This document shows, piece by piece, positions 58,934 to 64,000 of a stretch of DNA of 64,000 nucleotides. Both the position numbers and the translations under genes were made by a program. Position 1 is the first letter of the stretch, and each line of letters begins with the position of its first letter. The notes under the pieces were generated by a model that was not told where the DNA came from, ran no database searches, and saw nothing but the letters and a program-made list of their open reading frames with translations. This DNA is from Posidonia oceanica (Eukaryota > Streptophyta > Magnoliopsida > Alismatales > Posidoniaceae): the NCBI GenBank assembly GCA_037176725.1, contig JAZBRS010000049.1:35332001-35396000 (forward strand), read 5' to 3'.

Positions 58934-60541
58934 GGCTAAAAGTGCCCCCGTGCAAGGTGAGTAAGCCTTTCTTCCTTCTTCCTCCTCCAATATTGACATT
59001 CTTAGTTTAGTTTTAATTTCTTATTTTTTTCATAAGTTTTAAGGTAATGGTGAAAATCCTTATAGTGTTTTGAGGTGCTGTGACCCTTTTCGTTTTTTTC
59101 TATGTCTAAATAACTGAAATCACCTCCCCTTTTCTCTGGGATTCACGGGTGTGGAGGTGGTTTGTAAAAGCCACTGTTTTTCTGAATAAAACTCTGTCAG
59201 TACGTTATACGCGTGATCTGGCACGTCTAACATTAGACGCTGCAATATCCGCATCTAACGACTACTGAACAGAAACCTTCTGTTTTAAATTTTCTCTTAT
59301 TTTTCTTTTCATAACTGGCCCAAGGACTAAGGTGTGAGGTGATCGGCTTTGCCGTAGGGACCGAAACTTTAGTTTCTTTGGGTGCTTTGCAAAAAATAAT
59401 AACCAAAAAAAATGGGTGTGATTTCTTGGGTTATATAAGTAACCGTCTAGGTCCCAAGCACCTCTGTTACAAAGGGTTTAGGAAAGGTACTTGTATTATC
59501 ATTGTCTTTTACAAGGGGCCTTTCTTCTTCTTTGGTCTTTTGAGAAAGATAATTAGAACCTCAAGCTTTGACTTGTATTCCTCCCTCCCCCTTTTGGTGG
59601 TTTGTTTATTTTATTGGTGTGTGGATACATGAGTGACCCGATCAATCCCGAGTACGCTAGGCTCTACCTCTACGGGGTAGGGACCTAAGTGTATTCAGGC
59701 TCCCCCTAACATCCTCAGGAGTTGAGATAGAGGGTAGTACCAAACATATTCACCCATTTTTGTGAGGAGCCCTAGAAATTCCAAAAAAAAAGCCATACCT
59801 AAGCTTTAAGGAACCTAGAGAGCTACAGCAGGTTTAAAGCACTAATCTCAAAGCGAAAACAAAAATTAAAACCTTAAATCGCTGTTTGAAAGTGTTTCTG
59901 TGCAGTTCTCTGAAACAGGGCGTTAGCCGCTGAGATCTCTGCGTCTAACGTTGTACGCAGTAGGTTTCGCGTCTAACGCATTCTCTGTGTGGCTGTTATA
60001 TTTTAGCTTATTGTGTGATTTGTTTGGCAGGGGAAGACATTGAAAAATCCAAAACAGTGACAGTATCAGCTAGGGGCAGCTCTATTTATTTTTACTTCTT
60101 TTTTAGGAATCTGTATTAAAATTTCCCAAGTTCTTGTAATTTCCTTTTCTTTGCACTTGTAATCCTTCAAAAAAAAAAGAAAAAAAAAGAGGAAAGCAGA
60201 AAGGAAAAAAAGAAGAAAAAGAAAATTCATCAAAAATCAAAAAAAGCAAAAAAATAGAAAAGCCAAAAAAAAGAAGAAGAGAGAAAAGCTGAAAAGAAAA
60301 GGGAAGACAGGAAAGACCAGGAGGAAATACAACTGGGGACGTTGAACGCGCGGTTTACTGCGTCCAACGTTATACGCTGTTACCTGAGGCATATTACGCC
60401 ATGAAGCCAATTCCATCTCCAAAGCTGCCACAATGATGAACCAAGTCCTCGAAGCTGAACAACCAGACGGAGAGAGGTCAGACTCAGTAAGTACCTCGGG
60501 AGAGGAGCCCACAAATCTACCACCCGATCACCGGAGAAGCC
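58934..60541 (+). other. Gypsy leader, no gene
   Basis: An untranslated leader with ACGTTATACGC-type motifs near 59210, 59935 and 60345 and an A-rich block at 60165-60300. Confidence 0.5.
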
Positions 60542-61804
60542 TTGGATCCGGACTCGATTCAGTATAAAGCCATGTACCAGTTCTTAAATGAAGAGACATC
60601 AGCCTCAACGGGGCCATGCCAGAACAACCTCCAGCAGCCACCCTATCTCGGTGAAGGACAACGAAGGCCAGTTGCGGACCATACCCCTGAAGATTTATAC
60701 CAGGGACAAAATGGCAACCCACCGCCGGACACAAACCACCCAGGTCAGGGTACAACGCTCAATGGAGCTTATCAATTAAAGGCCAACCCCTTGATTCAGG
60801 AACACAATTACAGGCCACATGGTGAGTACAAGGAAGGAGTCTATTCAAGACATCATCTCCAACCACCCACGGCAGGCAATCAACCTCGGCCAGATCATCA
60901 CCACCATTAGGCATCTCTCCCGCGATACGAGCAGGTTGCACCTCAACACTTCTGCAACAACTACCTCCATCAGTAGCAGAACCATCCGTCCTTCAATTCA
61001 CATGTCCCGACCTCATTAGCCGGGATGACAAATTTGGATGACATGAGAAAAATGCTTAGTGCATTAGGGGTACATACCCAAGCTCTGGCAAACTTTGACA
61101 TAAGCCGGTTTCCCCCGTTCAGATTACCTACAGGCTTCAAGTACACGAAGACTCCCAAGTTCAACGGAACCACTAACCCACTCAGTCACCTAGTGCGGTT
61201 CCAAATGGAGCCAGCCCCCTACTTACATGATTTAGGGCTCGTGGTACACCTGTTCTTCTACTCACTCGAAGGAGAGCCCATGGATTGGTTTCTCACTCTC
61301 TCCAAGGAAGACCTCAGTAGCTTTGATAAAATCAAAGAGAGCTTCCTCACAAAGTACCAGTACAAGATAGACCCCAAGCCAACCTTCCACGACCTAAGCA
61401 AGGAGGTTATGAAGCAAGGCGAAAGCTGGGTGACATTCGCCAACAGATGGCGGGAAATGGCGGCCAGATCAGGACTGACCATTCCGGAGAGACAAGTGGT
61501 CCAGACCCTCATTGCAAACACCACTGGACCAATGAAGAAGGGACTCGTGAATGCCTACTGTCCCAATGTGACAGCCTTGTATGAAGTGGCGGCCTCTGTT
61601 AAAGAAAATCTGCATGAATTCATGGAGGAGCCAAAGAAGAGCTGGAAAGCACAGGTGGTAGAGGGAGTGACCGGAGTCGTCAACAAGATGGGCTCCGCAC
61701 CCAGGCCATTCGAACAAAGGGCTATACTAGCTTCACAACAGCCAACCTGGAGCCACCCTCCTCCTCAGCAACAGCAAGCATGGAGCCGCCCTTCTCAGCA
61801 ATAG
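60542..61804 (+). pseudogene. Gypsy gag (Retrotrans_gag type)
   Basis: The best part is 61025-61804, 259 codons from ATG 61025. It includes 'FKYTKTPKFNGTTNPLSHL', then 'HLFFYSLEGEPMDWF', 'LTKYQYKI', 'LSKEVMKQGESWVTFANRW' and 'LVNAYCPNVTALYEVA', the pattern of the capsid-like gag domain of gypsy elements. Upstream, 60542-60910 carries a Gln/Pro-rich frame and other frames carry 'TRDKMATHRRTQ', so the N-terminal part is shifted. The frame ends in a Pro/Gln-rich tail at TAG 61802-61804, where glutamine is likely ancestral. Capsid protein packages element RNA. Confidence 0.75.
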
Positions 61805-61982
61805 CAGGCATGGAATAACCCTCTCCCTCAGCAACAAATCTGCCCTATGTGGAATGCTCTCCGGCAGCAATGGATAGGGGCAATCAAAATGGCCAGGCCA
61901 ACAACAGAAATCCCCCAAACAACACTGGGAACGGGAGCGATTATCACAATATTCCCCCTCCATTGCCAATGTTCCCCCTCCA

Positions 61983-63492
61983 TTGCCATGTAAAAAGGGA
62001 AGAAGAGACCATTACCCTCCTCTACCAGTCATGCTGGCAGATATGTTCATAGAGCTAGACGAGGCAAAAGCAATCGAACTCCCGCCAGCCAGGCCTGAAT
62101 TGCCAAATTGTGACCAGAGCAAATATTGCCCGTTCCATAGGGTACATGGTCACAACATCAATGACTGCTGGACTTTTAGAGATATAGTCTATAACATGAT
62201 AGAGGCAGATGTGTTTGAATGGGATGTCCTGGTTAAAAGAGCCAAACAGAGAAAGCAGACGAGGACATCTCAACAGGTCTACAGCGACCCTCTCCCCAAG
62301 CACCAAGTCATGGCATTACAGGACGAGCAGCTTCCTAATCCGCTAACCTCAAAGGATTGGGATAACCATGTCATACTAGAAGAGGATTGGGACAGCCAAG
62401 CTGAACACTGGGGAATAATTTCGGATGATGATTGGGACAGCGAGGCAGACGAAGGACTAACAGTGAAGGAGCTCCTTAGCCAGTTCAACCTCACAGCAGT
62501 AGTGGAGGAACCACAAGAAGATATAGAGGAAGAAAGCCAAGTTCAAAAAGCCAATCAGCAATTTGAACGGGAAAATATAGTCTTCAAAGATTCGGAGCTT
62601 CCGCCTTCACATAAGCAAGAGCTGCTGCTTCTCATCATAGTGGGCATCAATGATCATGTGCTACAAGGAGTATTGGTTGACACTGGAGCAAGCCGAAGCC
62701 TCAGTTCTCTCTCCACACTCCGGAACTTAGGATTAAATGAGAGTGAGCTAGATAGAACTCCCTTTATGTGTACGGGTTTGATCAGAAGGAGAAATTGGCA
62801 CTATGGACAATGCCCATGGAAATCACAATCGGTCCTTTGACCAGTATCACTTCGGTGATAATCATGAAGGAGGAAGTCCTGCAGCCACTCATCCTAGGGA
62901 GGTCTTGGCTAGCGGAGGTCGGGGCTGTAGCATCTTCAGTTCATTAAATGCTAAAATTCAAATACGAAGGAGCAGTCGTCAGCATTCCAGCTAATCGACC
63001 GGGGATTCTATACACATTCAAGATGCCCGAGCCACAAATTGCAACCCTTCGGGAAGAGAAAGTGTCACAACGTTTGCCATGGAGAAAATCACCGTTGTAG
63101 AATCCCAAGCCACTGTCACCACCGGTCTCCCCAATCTTCAGAGCAGCTAGGCCACCATCAAGTCAATTACCGGCCCTCAACACTTCAGTATTCTGGAGCA
63201 CCACCACTCCGTCATCCTCAATCTTCCGAGTGCCAACAGAGCGACAAGTTAGGGCCACAAAGCCACCAGAGCTTGGCGAAGCTATACGGAGGGAGTCCAT
63301 CTTCGCTTGGCCACTCAAGAAGGGAGCATCCAACGACCCGTGCAAAGGAAATGAGGCTGCCGTGCCCATCACCAGAGGAGGGAGGCTGTCAAATCGAATC
63401 ATACCACCAGCAGAGCAAACAGAGCCGGTCAGACCTGAAGTAGGACCCGGGTTGGTGGAATATGACATCGTAGAGCAATTAAAGAAGACGTA
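61983..63492 (+). pseudogene. Gypsy gag-pol linker with first retropepsin-like domain
   Basis: Frame 61983-62840 has a C-x2-H-x4-H-x4-C zinc-binding-like motif 'CPFHRVHGHNINDC' (62128-62169), an acidic repeat with 'EEDWDSQ' and 'DDDWDSE', and 'GVLVDTGASRSLSSLSTL' whose DTGAS is at 62679-62693. A frameshift near 62766 moves the rest to the frame holding 'YGFDQKE', 'EITIGPLTSITSVI' and 'LILGRSWLAEVGAVASSVH' (62885-62944). That is the flap-to-C-terminal pattern of gypsy proteases. Stops occur at 62945-62947, 63098-63100 and 63490-63492, mostly at probable glutamine codons. After the protease a Pro/Ser-rich linker leads to 'GLVEYDIVEQLKKT'. This domain is additional to the one starting at 63586. 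Confidence 0.7.
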
Positions 63493-63585
63493 GGCTAGGA
63501 TCTCGATCTATGACCTCATAAACAGCTCAAATCAACATCGGAAAGCTCTGCAAGAAGTGCTGGAGAAGGCTCAAGTTGCCCAGAT

Positions 63586-64000
63586 ATGCCAGCGGAGGAA
63601 CTCCATATTATAGCTACAGCGGCCTTTGTAGAACCTATCATTACCTTTGCTGATAGTGAGTTGGCGCCAATAGAGAGGAGAAAAGCACAATTGAATGTAA
63701 CCATTTCTATAAACAATCACTTAATTTCTAAAGTGCTCATAGATACTGGTGCATCAATGAACATTTACTCGTTAAATACAATACGAGCCTTGGGCGTAAA
63801 TGAGGCTTCCTTAACCCCCATTGATATGACGATTGCCGGGTATGATGACAGCAAAAGAAAAGCACACGGCAAATGGACCACAAAAATAGGGATAGGACCA
63901 GCTCAGGTTCTAACCCAACTAATCGTCATAGACATAAATGTCCCATATCAGATCATCCTAGGGAGACAATGGCTGGACAGTTTAAAAGGAGTATCATCTC
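63586..64000 (+). CDS. Second retropepsin-like domain of the gypsy polyprotein, partial
   Basis: Open from ATG 63586 to the window end (138 codons, no stop). Residues 1-50 read 'MPAEELHIIATAA' and 'ITFADSELAPIERR'. 'KVLIDTGASMNIYSL' follows, with DTGAS at 63742-63756, then 'IAGYDDSKRKAHGKW', 'TKIGIGPAQVLTQL' and 'PYQIILGRQWLDSL'. These are the catalytic loop, flap region and 'ILGR.W' motif of an aspartic protease as found in Tat-type gypsy elements. The upstream text 'ISIYDLINSSNQHRKALQE' (63501 onward, another frame) normally precedes this domain. The real start is probably further upstream, lost by a frameshift near 63580. Reverse transcriptase should follow beyond the window. Confidence 0.7.
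   Translation, partial: MPAEELHIIATAAFVEPIITFADSELAPIERRKAQLNVTISINNHLISKVLIDTGASMNIYSLNTIRALGVNEASLTPIDMTIAGYDDSKRKAHGKWTTKIGIGPAQVLTQLIVIDINVPYQIILGRQWLDSLKGVSS

Larger units (their letters stand above)
57577..64000 (+). mobile_element. Ty3-gypsy retrotransposon, 5' part (continues past the window)
   Basis: Order seen: LTR (57577-58912), primer binding site (58916), long leader, gag (61025-61804), spacer-like coding region, first retropepsin-like domain (about 62600-62990), linker, second retropepsin-like domain (63586 onward). The polymerase part is expected beyond 64000. The same family left the solo LTR at 33396-34879. Several stops and shifts show that this copy is not intact. Confidence 0.82.

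Noticed and set aside
1..64000. CRISPR arrays, bacterial operons or organelle genes
   Set aside because: No spaced direct-repeat array, Shine-Dalgarno-led gene cluster, rRNA or organelle gene was seen; content is nuclear plant DNA.

Overview
The window is nuclear DNA from a flowering plant and is dominated by nested, decayed transposable elements. The one clearly intact host gene is a two-exon cytochrome P450 of the CYP78A family (40171-42215), closest to the KLUH/PLASTOCHRON1 type. Its GC-rich 5' coding region and the domain order of the LINE ORF1 fit a monocot, but I cannot name the species.

Layout. 1-2512 is a dead hAT transposase gene. 2877-4185 is the 3' part of a Ty1-copia element. 4186-11496 is mostly unassigned single-copy-like DNA with two short coding-looking remnants, a LINE fragment on the minus strand, a PIF/Harbinger-like element (6946-7883) and a SINE (10802-10908). 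11505-12914 is an internally deleted hAT element with a perfect 8-bp target duplication. Two related L1-type LINEs lie head to tail at about 14.3-22.2 kb and 24.2-31.6 kb. A 790-bp CACTA-type non-autonomous element (22929-23718) sits between them.

32178-39941 is a Ty1-copia element with both LTRs. Its gag is split by a solo LTR of a Ty3-gypsy family (33396-34879). The 3' LTR ends about 230 bp upstream of the P450 start codon, so this insertion now forms the distal promoter side of that gene. Downstream of the gene come a second hAT-like fragment (42559-43203) and a minus-strand copia fragment (about 43450-46611).

From 46.6 kb to the end, elements are nested several deep. The minus-strand copia is broken by a minus-strand Athila/Tat-like gypsy element (46620-56467). 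The LTR of that element contains a 5,674-bp solo LTR of an Ogre-like family (47008-52681). Next comes the start of a related plus-strand LTR (56468-57571), itself broken by a plus-strand gypsy element (57577 to beyond the window) of the same family as the solo LTR at 33.4 kb. That gypsy element has a recognisable 5' LTR, a primer binding site, gag, and two retropepsin-like domains in succession.

The strongest leads are the tandem protease domains, an inverted repeat around the gypsy LTR TATA box that covaries between two copies, the altered I-helix of the P450 together with its LTR-adjacent promoter, and the giant solo LTR with its 30-bp repeats. Family assignments rest on motifs read by eye. 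No database or alignment search was run.
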